From JAKPUX01 sp035353815 (GTDB taxonomy: Bacteria > Zhuqueibacterota > Zhuqueibacteria > Residuimicrobiales > Residuimicrobiaceae), in assembly GCA_035353815.1 (NCBI GenBank), contig DAOQAG010000002.1, positions 1-64,000 of the forward strand: a DNA stretch of 64,000 nucleotides, written 5' to 3'. Within the stretch, counting starts at the first letter, position 1; each line of letters begins with the position of its first letter. The notes under the pieces are model-generated. The model did not search any database, was not told the DNA's origin, and saw only the letters and a program-made list of their open reading frames with translations. The position numbers and the translations under genes were made by a program. Shown one piece after another: positions 47,132-55,501 of this stretch.

Positions 47132-48895
47132 GTGACACTGCACGAAGAAGAGGTAATCGGCAAGGCCTACGACAGCCGCCTGATGCGGCGGCTGCTGACC
47201 TATCTCCACCCCTACCGCGGGCAGGTGGTCCTGGCCGTAGTCATCCTGATTTTCGGATCGCTGGCCGAGCTGCTCCTGCCCTGGCTGACCAAGGTCGCCA
47301 TCGACCGCTACATCACCCCCAAACAGTTCCATGGCCTGCTGGGGCTGGCGGCGGTCTACTTTGCGGTGCTGCTTGTGCAGATGATCTTCATCTTTTTCCA
47401 GACCTTTATGACCCAAAAGATCGGGCAGAAGGTCATGTACGACATGCGCAACGAGATCTTTGCGCATCTGCAGCGCCTGCCCCTCTCCTTTTTCGACCGC
47501 AATCCGGTCGGGCGTCTGGTCACGCGCGCGACCAATGACGTCGAAACCCTCAACAGCATGCTTTCCAGCGGTGTCGTGAGCCTCTTCGGAGATCTCTTTG
47601 TTCTTTTCGGCATCATCGTCGTCATGCTGATCTTTAACTGGCAGCTGGCTCTGCTCTGTTTCGCCGTGCTGCCCCTGATCTTCGCCGCCAGCTCATGGTT
47701 CAGGGTGCATGTGCGCGAATCCTTCCGCAAGGTGCGCCTGCGCATTGCCCGCATCAACAGCTATCTTCAGGAAAACATCATGGGCATGGCGGTCGTGCAG
47801 ATGTTCAACCGTGAGAAGAAGAACTATCGCCGTTTCGATGAGTTGAACAACGATTATCTCCAGGCTTATCTCGAGACCATCTATTACTATTCGGTCTTCT
47901 ACCCCCTGGTCGAGCTGATCAGTTCACTGGCCCTGGCGATCATCCTCTGGTACGGCGGCATCCGGGTCATCAACGGCGCCCTGACCATCGGCGTGGTGGT
48001 CGCTTTTGTCCAATACACCCAGCGCTTTTTTCAGCCGATCCGCGATCTCTCGGAGAAATACAACCTGTTGCAGTCGGCCATGGCCTCCAGCGAGCGCATC
48101 TTCAAACTCCTGGACGAGCCCGAACAGCCCCCGGTGCCCGATCACCCGGCGGAAATGCCGCCGCCCTGCGGCGCGATCGAATTCCGCGAGGTCTCGTTCG
48201 CCTACAACACCAACGAGCCGGTCCTGAAAAAGGTCAACTTAAGCATCAGCTGCGGCCAGAAGGTCGCGATCGTCGGCGCCACCGGCGCCGGCAAAACCAC
48301 CCTCATCAACCTCATCGACCGCCTCTACGAGCCGACCAGCGGCCAGATCCTCCTCAACGGCATCGACACCGCGCGCTATCCGCTCGCAGAACTGCGGCGG
48401 CGGGTGCGCATGGTGCTCCAGGATGTCTTTATCTTTTCCGGGACGGTGGAGTACAACATCCGCCTCGGGGACCAGTCGATTCCGATGGAGCGGGTCATCC
48501 AGGCGGCCAAGGATGTGCGCGCCCATGAATTCATCGAGAAACTGCCGAACGGCTATCAGACCGAGCTGAGCGAACGCGGCAGCAACCTCTCGGTCGGGCA
48601 GAAGCAGCTGCTCTCCTTCGCCCGCGCCCTGGTCTTCGATCCCGAAGTGCTGATCATGGATGAGGCTACTTCCTCGGTCGATACCGAGACCGAACTGCTG
48701 CTGCGCGAGGCCACCACCCGGCTGATGTCGGGCCGCACCTCGGTCATCATCGCCCACCGCCTCTCGACTATCCAGTATGTTGACTGGATTCTGGTGCTGC
48801 ACAAGGGCGAGGTGCGCGAGATGGGCACCCACGCCGAGCTGCTGGCCAGAAAGGGAATCTATTATCGTCTCTACCAGCTGCAATATCAGAACTAG
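47132..48895 (+). CDS. ABC exporter half-transporter, subunit 2
   Basis: A 587-residue partner of the preceding gene, starting at GTG 47132 with GAGG upstream, eight bases after the first stop. It has the membrane domain with long intracellular loops, Walker A GATGAGKTT, a non-canonical signature LSVGQ, and an intact Walker B LIMDEATSSVD. Together the two subunits would make one normal ATP site (this Walker B with the partner LSGGQ) and one degenerate site. Confidence 0.92.
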   Translation: MTLHEEEVIGKAYDSRLMRRLLTYLHPYRGQVVLAVVILIFGSLAELLLPWLTKVAIDRYITPKQFHGLLGLAAVYFAVLLVQMIFIFFQTFMTQKIGQKVMYDMRNEIFAHLQRLPLSFFDRNPVGRLVTRATNDVETLNSMLSSGVVSLFGDLFVLFGIIVVMLIFNWQLALLCFAVLPLIFAASSWFRVHVRESFRKVRLRIARINSYLQENIMGMAVVQMFNREKKNYRRFDELNNDYLQAYLETIYYYSVFYPLVELISSLALAIILWYGGIRVINGALTIGVVVAFVQYTQRFFQPIRDLSEKYNLLQSAMASSERIFKLLDEPEQPPVPDHPAEMPPPCGAIEFREVSFAYNTNEPVLKKVNLSISCGQKVAIVGATGAGKTTLINLIDRLYEPTSGQILLNGIDTARYPLAELRRRVRMVLQDVFIFSGTVEYNIRLGDQSIPMERVIQAAKDVRAHEFIEKLPNGYQTELSERGSNLSVGQKQLLSFARALVFDPEVLIMDEATSSVDTETELLLREATTRLMSGRTSVIIAHRLSTIQYVDWILVLHKGEVREMGTHAELLARKGIYYRLYQLQYQN

Positions 48896-50831
48896 CACGC
48901 TCCGGGCCGGCCTCTTTGCCGGCGTTGCCGCCCTGCTCCTCTACTTCGCCGCTCCGGCCGGGGCCGAGGATCTCGGGCCGGTCTGGAAACCGCATATCAC
49001 CCTGGACCGTTCGCCGCACCCCCGGCGGGCGGTCGACTGGTCGCGCGAGAGCATCTATCTGGTCCTGATCGATCGCTTCTGCAACGGCGACTCCATCAAC
49101 GATGCCGGGTCTGCGCCAGCCAGCCTGTGCCGCTTCGACAGTGCCCGCGGCAATTGGGAAGCGCTCAAGTGTTACCAGGGGGGCGATCTCCAGGGCGTAA
49201 TCGACAAGCTCGACTACCTGCAACAGCTCGGCATCACCACAATCTGGCTCTCCCCCGTCTTTGATAACAGCAACAGCGACTTTTCCGGCTGGTGGCCCTA
49301 CCACGGCTATCACCCCATCGATTTTTTCAAGGTAGACGAGCATTTCGGCGGGATTGCGACGCTGCAGCGCCTCATCGCCCTTGCCCACAAACGCGGCATG
49401 AAAGTGCTGCTCGACATGATATTCAATCATGTCGCGCCGGACCACCCCTGGGTAAAGGAGAGGGAGCTATGGGAGGGCGCGGGCTACCGCCACTGGTTCC
49501 ACCCCCACAGCGGCAGGGACGCCTCCACCAGCATCCAGAACTGGCAGGACCAGAACCAACTGGAGACGCGCGAGCTGAACGGGCTGCCCGACCTCGCCCA
49601 GGAGAATCCCCATGTCTACGACTTTCTCCTCGATGTCGCCAAATACTGGATCGTCGAGAGCAATTGCGATGGCTTCCGTCTTGATGCGGTCAAGCACATC
49701 CCGCCCGCATTCTGGGCCCGCATCTGCCGGGATCTCCATGCCTTTGCCGGCCCCGATTTTCTCCTGCTCGGCGAGGTCTTCGCCGGCGAGACGCCTTATG
49801 TGGCCGGCTATCAGGATCTCGGTTTCAATGCTCTCTTCGATATTCCCCTCTATTACACCCTCAACCGCGTCTTCGCCCAGGGCGGCAGCCTGCAGCTGCT
49901 CAGCCGCCAGATAACGTTCAATCGCCAGGACTATCATGGCCTGCTGCTCTCGCCGGTCATCGACAATCATGACGTCGCCCGGTTCAGCTATTGGGCCGCC
50001 GACCATCCGCGCGAGAAAATGGCCGCCGCCCTGACCTTCGTCCTGACGCAGCACGGCCTGCCCATGCTCTATTACGGCAATGAGGTCGCCCTCGAGGGCG
50101 CCGCCCCGGTCAATGAACAGACCGGGGCGGGTCAGGATTACCTAAACCGCCTGCCCATGCCCTGGGGGCGTGTGACGGGCGCGGACCGGGCGCTCGTCGC
50201 CCATACCCGCCGCCTCCTCGACCTGCGCGCGCACCTGGCCGCCCTGCGCAGCAGCCACCTGATCGAGATCTATCAGGATTACGGGATCTATGCCTATCTC
50301 AAGTATCAGGAGCGTGAGGCGGTGCTGGTGGTGATCTCCAATTCCGCGGCAGTGGAGAGCCGCAAGATCCCCCTGCCCCGCGGTCTCTTCTCCGCACGCA
50401 CGCGTTTTGCGGACCTGCTCTCGTCGCAGCGGCTCGCGACCGCCGGCGACAGCCTCGACCTGCGCCTGCAGCCCTGGGCGTCCCACCTCTTCCGCATCAA
50501 GGGGCGATGGCATCCCCGCGCGCTCGCGGGAATGGCGTGGGCCTGCCGTTTTACGCCGCGGCTGAGCGCCGATATGGCCTGGGTGAGCTTTCGCTATCAG
50601 GGCCTGGCGCGTTCTGTCGCTGTGGCCGGTGACTTTAACGGCTGGAGCGCCGCTGCGGATACCCTGGCGGCTGCAGGCCCGGATTCATGGCTCCTCCGCC
50701 TGCCGCTCAAGCGGGGCCGCTACCGCTACAAGCTGGTCATTGATGGCAGCCGCTGGATGGCCGATCCGTCTGCAGCCGCATCGGAATTGGATCCCTACGG
50801 GGACCGGAATTCGCTGCTCACGGTGCCATAA
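48777..50831 (+). CDS. Secreted GH13 alpha-amylase-family enzyme with CBM48-like tail
   Basis: Catalytic (beta/alpha)8 glycoside hydrolase family 13. Motifs are IFNHVAPDHPW, GFRLDAVKH (nucleophile Asp), LLGEVFAG (acid/base Glu) and VIDNHDVARF (transition-state Asp). A C-terminal carbohydrate-binding beta domain (VAVAGDFNGWSAAAD, YRYKLVIDG) resembles CBM48/AMPK type. A good signal peptide, RAGLFAGVAALLLYFAAPAGA, begins just after the exporter stop, yet no ATG, GTG or TTG is in frame near it. The only canonical starts are the ATG/TTG at 48777/48780, 59 residues earlier inside the exporter gene; an ATT at 48861 behind AGAAAGGGA is an alternative. So the true start is uncertain. Confidence 0.88.
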   Translation: MLTGFWCCTRARCARWAPTPSCWPERESIIVSTSCNIRTSTLRAGLFAGVAALLLYFAAPAGAEDLGPVWKPHITLDRSPHPRRAVDWSRESIYLVLIDRFCNGDSINDAGSAPASLCRFDSARGNWEALKCYQGGDLQGVIDKLDYLQQLGITTIWLSPVFDNSNSDFSGWWPYHGYHPIDFFKVDEHFGGIATLQRLIALAHKRGMKVLLDMIFNHVAPDHPWVKERELWEGAGYRHWFHPHSGRDASTSIQNWQDQNQLETRELNGLPDLAQENPHVYDFLLDVAKYWIVESNCDGFRLDAVKHIPPAFWARICRDLHAFAGPDFLLLGEVFAGETPYVAGYQDLGFNALFDIPLYYTLNRVFAQGGSLQLLSRQITFNRQDYHGLLLSPVIDNHDVARFSYWAADHPREKMAAALTFVLTQHGLPMLYYGNEVALEGAAPVNEQTGAGQDYLNRLPMPWGRVTGADRALVAHTRRLLDLRAHLAALRSSHLIEIYQDYGIYAYLKYQEREAVLVVISNSAAVESRKIPLPRGLFSARTRFADLLSSQRLATAGDSLDLRLQPWASHLFRIKGRWHPRALAGMAWACRFTPRLSADMAWVSFRYQGLARSVAVAGDFNGWSAAADTLAAAGPDSWLLRLPLKRGRYRYKLVIDGSRWMADPSAAASELDPYGDRNSLLTVP

Positions 50832-50833
50832 AA

Positions 50834-50862
50834 AAAGGCCGGGTATCCCACCCGGCCTTTTG
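50834..50862. terminator. Intrinsic terminator after the amylase gene
   Basis: AAAGGCCGGGT, five bases, ACCCGGCCTTT directly after the stop codon, with an A-run on the left. It may also serve the leftward amidohydrolase gene, which ends 80 bases away. Confidence 0.9.
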
Positions 50863-50941
50863 GCCTTTCGTTCTAAACTCCAATACTCCTGACACACAGG
50901 CCTGAAAAAGGCCAGGGCAGCCCGCAGCGGGGGCAGACAGG

Positions 50942-52660
50942 CTACCGCGCGGGAATCGTCTCCCCTGCAGTGCGTGTAAAGATCACCCTGCCATTCAAAA
51001 TGGTAAAATCGACCTGTACCTCGGGAAGCCGCTCCGGGGGGATGGCAAAGATGTCCTCGGAGAGAACAATCAGATCGGCCAGATAGCCCTCCTTGAGACG
51101 TCCCTTGCTGGTTTCGTCAAAGGAGGCCCAGGCGCTGTTGCTGGTATAGCAGGCGACGGCTTCGGCGAGGCTGATCTTCTGCTCCGGGATCCAACCCTCG
51201 GGGTGCTGGCCGTCCAGGGTGCGGCGGGTGACCGCGGCATAGAGGCCCAGCAGCGGATTGAGGGGCGCGACGGACCAGTCGGTGCCGAAGCAGAGATGCA
51301 CGCCCTGATCGAGCAGAGAGCGAAAGGGATAGGCCTCATGGCTGCGCTCCTCGCCGATGCGCTTCCAGGCCCAGCGTCCGTCATCGATGGCATGGTAGGG
51401 CTGCATCGACGCGACGACGCCGAGGCGGGCAAAGCGCAGCAGGTCCTTGCGGGCGATGTGCTGGGCATGTTCGATGCGGAAGCGGCGGTCCCAGGCCGGA
51501 TTTTCGCGGACGCAGCGTTCAAAGATGTCGAGCATGCGGCTGTTGGCGCTGTCGCCGATGGCGTGCACCGAGAGCTGCAGCTGCGCCTTGTCGGCTTCGA
51601 GGGCCCATTTTTCCAGCCTGCCGTCGAGGAGAATATCCATGGGCAGGCCGTGGTTGTTGGTGCCTTCATAGGGTGCAAAAAAGAGGGCGGTGGTCGAGCC
51701 GAGCGAGCCATCGGCAAAGGCCTTGAGGCTGCCGATGCGCAGCATGTCATTGCCGAAATGGGCGCGGAGGCCGGAGCCGGCGAGGAGCGGGTACTGGCTG
51801 ATAGGCAGGCGGCCGTCGATGCGGAGGGTCAATTCGCCCGCCGCGAGCAGGGCCTGATAGGTGCGCAAATCCGCAGCGGAGCTGACATCCTGGATGCTGG
51901 TGACGCCACAGCGGCGTGCCAGATCCATCGCCGCGCGTGCGCCTTCGCGGCGTTCCGCCTCGCTGGTCTCCGGGATCACCGCATACACCGGGGTCATCGC
52001 CTCGTCCTTGAGCAGGCCGGTGGGTTCGCCTGTCGCCGGATCGCGGACGATCTCGCCGCCGGGAGGATCGGGAGTAGTGCGGTCGATGCCAGCCAGGCGC
52101 AGGGCGAGGGAATTGGCCAGCGCCATGTGGCCATCGAGGCGGTTGACGAAGACCGGGGTGTTCGGAGTTACGGCATCGATCAGGCTGCGGCGGGGTTCCC
52201 GGGCGCCGGGCCAGCTCTCGTGATCCCAGTCGCCGCCGGTGATCCAGCGGCCGGGATAGCGTTCCGCGTACGCCTTGATCCGCGCCACAAATTCCGCCTC
52301 GCTCCGGGCGGTGCGCAGCTCGATGCCGAGCAGCTGCAGGCCGCTGCTGAGGAAGTGGACGTGGTTGTCGATGAATCCCGGCAGGAGCACTCTGCCCGCA
52401 AGATCGATCACGCGGGTGTCCGGGCCGATCAGGGCATCGATCTCCCGTCGGCTGCCCAGGGCGAGGATGCGGCCGTCACGGACCGCCAGCGCTTCCACCT
52501 CCGGTCGCTGCGCATCAACCGTCCAGATCCGGCCATTGCGGAAAACGAGATCAGCCGCTCCCGGCGTCTGCGCGCGGACGACTGCGGCTGCAAAACAGCA
52601 TACCAGCGACAGGAGCAACAGGCAGCGGCTTCCATGCACGGCACAGTCCTGCAGAATCAT
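50942..52660 (-). CDS. Secreted amidohydrolase family 3 (YtcJ-like) protein
   Basis: A 572-residue metal-dependent hydrolase with a signal peptide (LLLLSLVCCFAAAVVRAQ). The pattern ADLVFRNGRIWTVDAQRPEVEALAVRDGRILALGS and LLPGFIDNHVHFLSSG (HxH zinc motif) place it in amidohydrolase family 3. Later blocks include GVTSIQDVSSAAD, HAIGDSANSRML, FRIEHAQHI and FGTDWSVAPLNP. Family members deacylate or hydrolyse N-substituted compounds; the substrate is unknown. The ATG at 52660 has a GGAGGTGG site. Confidence 0.9.
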   Translation of the reverse strand: MILQDCAVHGSRCLLLLSLVCCFAAAVVRAQTPGAADLVFRNGRIWTVDAQRPEVEALAVRDGRILALGSRREIDALIGPDTRVIDLAGRVLLPGFIDNHVHFLSSGLQLLGIELRTARSEAEFVARIKAYAERYPGRWITGGDWDHESWPGAREPRRSLIDAVTPNTPVFVNRLDGHMALANSLALRLAGIDRTTPDPPGGEIVRDPATGEPTGLLKDEAMTPVYAVIPETSEAERREGARAAMDLARRCGVTSIQDVSSAADLRTYQALLAAGELTLRIDGRLPISQYPLLAGSGLRAHFGNDMLRIGSLKAFADGSLGSTTALFFAPYEGTNNHGLPMDILLDGRLEKWALEADKAQLQLSVHAIGDSANSRMLDIFERCVRENPAWDRRFRIEHAQHIARKDLLRFARLGVVASMQPYHAIDDGRWAWKRIGEERSHEAYPFRSLLDQGVHLCFGTDWSVAPLNPLLGLYAAVTRRTLDGQHPEGWIPEQKISLAEAVACYTSNSAWASFDETSKGRLKEGYLADLIVLSEDIFAIPPERLPEVQVDFTILNGRVIFTRTAGETIPAR

Positions 52661-52713
52661 GATTCCACCTCCGTAGGCTCGCATCCGGCCGCAGCGCCGG
52701 ACCGGCCGGGTGA

Positions 52714-52750
52714 AATAAAAAAAGGGCGGATCCAAAGGAACCGGCCCTTT
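52714..52750 (-). terminator. Terminator of the ferredoxin gene
   Basis: AAAGGGC (52721-52727) pairs with GCCCTTT (52744-52750); an inner GG/CC pair extends it with one bulge. In the minus direction a T-run follows. Confidence 0.75.
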
Positions 52751-52777
52751 CGTGTTAAAATAGGGAGAGCGGGAGGC

Positions 52778-52963
52778 CTACTCGACGCTGATCGCACCGG
52801 CAGGGCAATTATCCGCAGCATCCCGGGCGGCCGCTTCCAGATTGGCAGGCACATCTTCGACAATGGCAGCAGCCACATCGCCCTTCATTTCGTACAATTC
52901 AGGATGATCACCTGTACACAGTTCGCAGCTGGTGCAGAGATCGGGATCGACTTTGGTCTTCAT
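52778..52963 (-). CDS. Small 4Fe-4S ferredoxin
   Basis: A 61-residue electron carrier. Three cysteines lie in VDPDLCTSCELCTGD (C10, C13, C16) and the fourth in DNCPAGAISVE (C53), the single-cluster [4Fe-4S] arrangement of D. gigas or Thermotoga-type ferredoxins; the fourth-cluster Pro is kept. The body is acidic. The ATG at 52963 has GGAGG upstream, and a textbook promoter lies 61 bases beyond. Monocistronic; redox partner unknown. Confidence 0.93.
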   Translation of the reverse strand: MKTKVDPDLCTSCELCTGDHPELYEMKGDVAAAIVEDVPANLEAAARDAADNCPAGAISVE

Positions 52964-53023
52964 TACATCCTCCATGGCATTTGTTTTCGCTGTCATCTAC
53001 GGTACGCGCAAATGATCGGCGTA

Positions 53024-53052
53024 AATATACAAACTCTGCCCAAACGAAACAA
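53024..53052 (-). promoter_or_regulatory. Ferredoxin gene promoter
   Basis: Minus strand TTGTTT (53047-53052), 17 bases, TATATT (53024-53029). Confidence 0.72.
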
Positions 53053-53184
53053 GCGTTTTATTTGGCCGCAGGGCCACACCCGGTGCGGAGGGCTTTTAAC
53101 GGCGCAGACTTGCGGATGCGGCGCGCAGAACCAACCGGAACAGGGCGCGTGGCACCCCCGAGAATCGCTACTGCGATATTTTGC

Positions 53185-53212
53185 TTGTTTCCTAATCCAA
53201 AAGGTGTAATTT
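53185..53212 (+). promoter_or_regulatory. Possible promoter of the SpmA-SpmB gene
   Basis: TTGTTT, 16 bases, TAATTT, 38 bases before the ATG. Weaker than its neighbours. Confidence 0.35.
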
Positions 53213-53250
53213 AGGTAGGACAGAACGGACCTCGCCGAGGAAACAGCGCC

Positions 53251-54498
53251 ATGATGAATTACGTCTGGTTTGCACTGGTAGCGATAGCCTTCGTAGTCGG
53301 AGCCGTCCAGGGGAATATTGAAGCGGTCACTAAAGGCGCACTGGACTCCGCCAGCACCGCGGTGAATATCGCCATAGGTCTGATCGGCATCATGACCATG
53401 TGGTTGGGGATCATGAAGATCGCCGAGGAAGCGGGACTTGTGCGCATTCTCTCCCGGGCGATTAAACCTGTCAGCAAGCGGCTCTTCCCGGATATCCCCT
53501 CCGACCATCCGGCCATCGGCGCAATTGTGCTCAACATCTCCGCCAACTGGCTCGGCCTCAGCAACGCAGCGACGCCGATGGGACTCAAGGCTATGGAACA
53601 GCTGCAGAGCCTCAATCCCAAAAAGGAGTCCGCCAGCGATGCCATGATCACCTTTCTCGCCCTGAACACCGGCAGCATCACCCTCATCCCCATGACGGTG
53701 ATTGCGGTTCGCGCCGGCCTGGGCTCGACCAATCCGACCGAGATCATCGGTTCGACCATCTTTGCCTCCTGCCTGGCCACCCTCACCGGGGTGCTGGCCG
53801 CCAAGACCTTTATCACCCTCGATGCCGGCCGGAACCATTTCAAGGCCACCCTGCGCCGCTCCTGGCGGCCGCTGCTGATCATGGCCCTGGCCGTCGCCGC
53901 CGCAGCCGCCCTCGCCGCCGGCGGCGTCTTCTCCGCGCTCGCCGCCATCCTGCCTGCCAATGGCTTCCGTACCCTGGTCACCTTCATTTCCACCTGGGCC
54001 ATTCCCTTTCTCCTCTTTTTCATTCCGCTCTTCGCCTTTATTAAAAAGATCAAGGTCTACGAGGTCTTTATCGATGGCGCCAAGGAGGGATTCCAGGTAG
54101 CCGTCCGCATCATCCCTTTCCTGGTCGCCATTCTCGTGGCGATCGGCATGTTCCGCGCTTCCGGCGCCATGCAAACCTTTATCTACCTCCTGACCCCCTT
54201 GACCAATCTCATCGGCATGCCCGCGGAGGTCCTGCCCGCAGCGTTGATGCGCCCGTTGTCGGGGAGCGGCTCGCTCGGCATCATCACCGAACTGCTTAAA
54301 AATCATGGTCCGGACTCGCTCATCGGGCGCATGGCCTCGACCATCTATGGCTGCTCGGAGACCACCTTTTATGTGGTGGCGGTCTATTTCGGCTCCGTTC
54401 AGATCAAGAACATTCGCAGCTCGATCTGGGTGGGCCTGATTGCGGATCTCGCCGGGATTCTTGGTACCGTGTTCATCTGCCGCTATCTCTTTCTCTAG
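53251..54498 (+). CDS. Fused SpmA-SpmB-type membrane protein (nucleoside-recognition domains)
   Basis: A 415-residue polytopic membrane protein. The N-half (about 1-190) matches SpmA: GIMTMWLGIMKIAEEAGLVRIL, LNISANWLGLSNAATPMGLKAM, LNTGSITLIPMTVIA. The C-half matches SpmB: GAKEGFQVAVRIIPFLVAILVAIG, LMRPLSGSGSLGI, and GCSETTFYVVAVYFGSVQIK. In Bacillus the two separate proteins help spore dehydration; fused versions occur in non-sporulating Gram-negative bacteria and their role there is unknown. No sporulation gene is nearby. Confidence 0.88.
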   Translation: MMNYVWFALVAIAFVVGAVQGNIEAVTKGALDSASTAVNIAIGLIGIMTMWLGIMKIAEEAGLVRILSRAIKPVSKRLFPDIPSDHPAIGAIVLNISANWLGLSNAATPMGLKAMEQLQSLNPKKESASDAMITFLALNTGSITLIPMTVIAVRAGLGSTNPTEIIGSTIFASCLATLTGVLAAKTFITLDAGRNHFKATLRRSWRPLLIMALAVAAAAALAAGGVFSALAAILPANGFRTLVTFISTWAIPFLLFFIPLFAFIKKIKVYEVFIDGAKEGFQVAVRIIPFLVAILVAIGMFRASGAMQTFIYLLTPLTNLIGMPAEVLPAALMRPLSGSGSLGIITELLKNHGPDSLIGRMASTIYGCSETTFYVVAVYFGSVQIKNIRSSIWVGLIADLAGILGTVFICRYLFL

Positions 54499-54572
54499 TT
54501 GGGCCCGGCAGGCATCGGCCGCTGTCGTTTCGGCAGCGGGGGCATGACCAGCTACGGCCGCTCCCGCTTGCT

Positions 54573-54596
54573 GTGAAAAATGCTTTGCATTTTCAC
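54573..54596. other. Inverted repeat in the spacer before the LysE-type gene
   Basis: GTGAAAAATGC, three bases, GCATTTTCAC. It has one unpaired base and no T-run, so it is an ambiguous hairpin. Confidence 0.45.
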
Positions 54597-54679
54597 GTAC
54601 AGGTTGTAACTTGCTACTGGTACACGACAGGGGGATCGTGCAAGAGATTTTTAAAGGGGTTTAGGGAAAACAGCATCTT

Positions 54680-55303
54680 ATGTATATTGTCATTGCGGTC
54701 ATCATAGGCTTCATCGCCGCCATTCCTATCGGTCCTATCAACGTTTACGCCATCACCCAGACCATGAAACGGGGCTTTTCGCATGGATTTCTGGCAGGCG
54801 TCACTTCCGCCGTGCTCGATGTTGTTTTTTGCTTCGTGGCCATCGCCGGCACCCACCATCTGACCACCCGGATTACCGAATTGCTTCCCTACATCAAGCT
54901 CTTCGGTGTGATCATCATCTTTTCCATTGCCGCCCGGCTTCTGCATCAGTCGCGGCATTTCACCCCTCTCAAGGCCAGTGACCAATCCAGGGTGACCACG
55001 GCGCCGCGCCCGATCATCGGCGCCCTGCTGCTCTACCTGACCAATCCCAGCCTGTATATGTTCTGGCTCGCGGTGGGTGGCACGATCACTGCCCACCACC
55101 TGGCCTCCCCCAGGGAGTGGAGCGGCCTGATCTTCGCGGTCATGGCGGGTGTCGGCACAACGATCTGGTACCTTCTCCTTTGCCGCTACGTCGCCAAATA
55201 TCATCACCAGTTCTCCTCTCGTACCTTCGCCAATATCCTGCGCATCACCGCCGGAATCCTCATCCTTCTTGCCCTCTATACCGCCATTACCCTGGTCGTC
55301 TGA
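54680..55303 (+). CDS. LysE/RhtB-family exporter-like protein
   Basis: A 207-residue inner-membrane protein with six hydrophobic segments. The family start, IIGFIAAIPIGPINVYAITQTMKRGFSHGF, is clear, followed by LLLYLTNPSLYMFWLAVGG, as in LysE-type amino-acid or small-molecule exporters. A ribosome site is not obvious. It stands alone between the SpmA-SpmB gene and the cysteine peptidase. Substrate unknown. Confidence 0.85.
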   Translation: MYIVIAVIIGFIAAIPIGPINVYAITQTMKRGFSHGFLAGVTSAVLDVVFCFVAIAGTHHLTTRITELLPYIKLFGVIIIFSIAARLLHQSRHFTPLKASDQSRVTTAPRPIIGALLLYLTNPSLYMFWLAVGGTITAHHLASPREWSGLIFAVMAGVGTTIWYLLLCRYVAKYHHQFSSRTFANILRITAGILILLALYTAITLVV

Positions 55304-55417
55304 CCCTCCGGCGGGTGCAGCGCCGCGATTTCTCAGGAACTGCAGGAGTGCATCCGCTCCGGCTTGAGCTCTTTGGGAGTGTTCATGGAGCCGTGCCACT
55401 TTTTTTTCAGGAATCAT

Positions 55418-55446
55418 TTGACACCTTGACCTGCATGGTGTATATT
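55418..55446 (+). promoter_or_regulatory. Consensus promoter of the cysteine peptidase gene
   Basis: TTGACA, 17 bases, TATATT: a full -35 consensus and near-full -10. Transcription would begin near 55453, which rules out the open frame start at 55445 and supports the ATG at 55502. Confidence 0.85.
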
Positions 55447-55501
55447 GAAGATGAAGGACAATTCCGACCAGGGTTTCATACTTGCGAAAGGAGGCCTCTT
55501 C

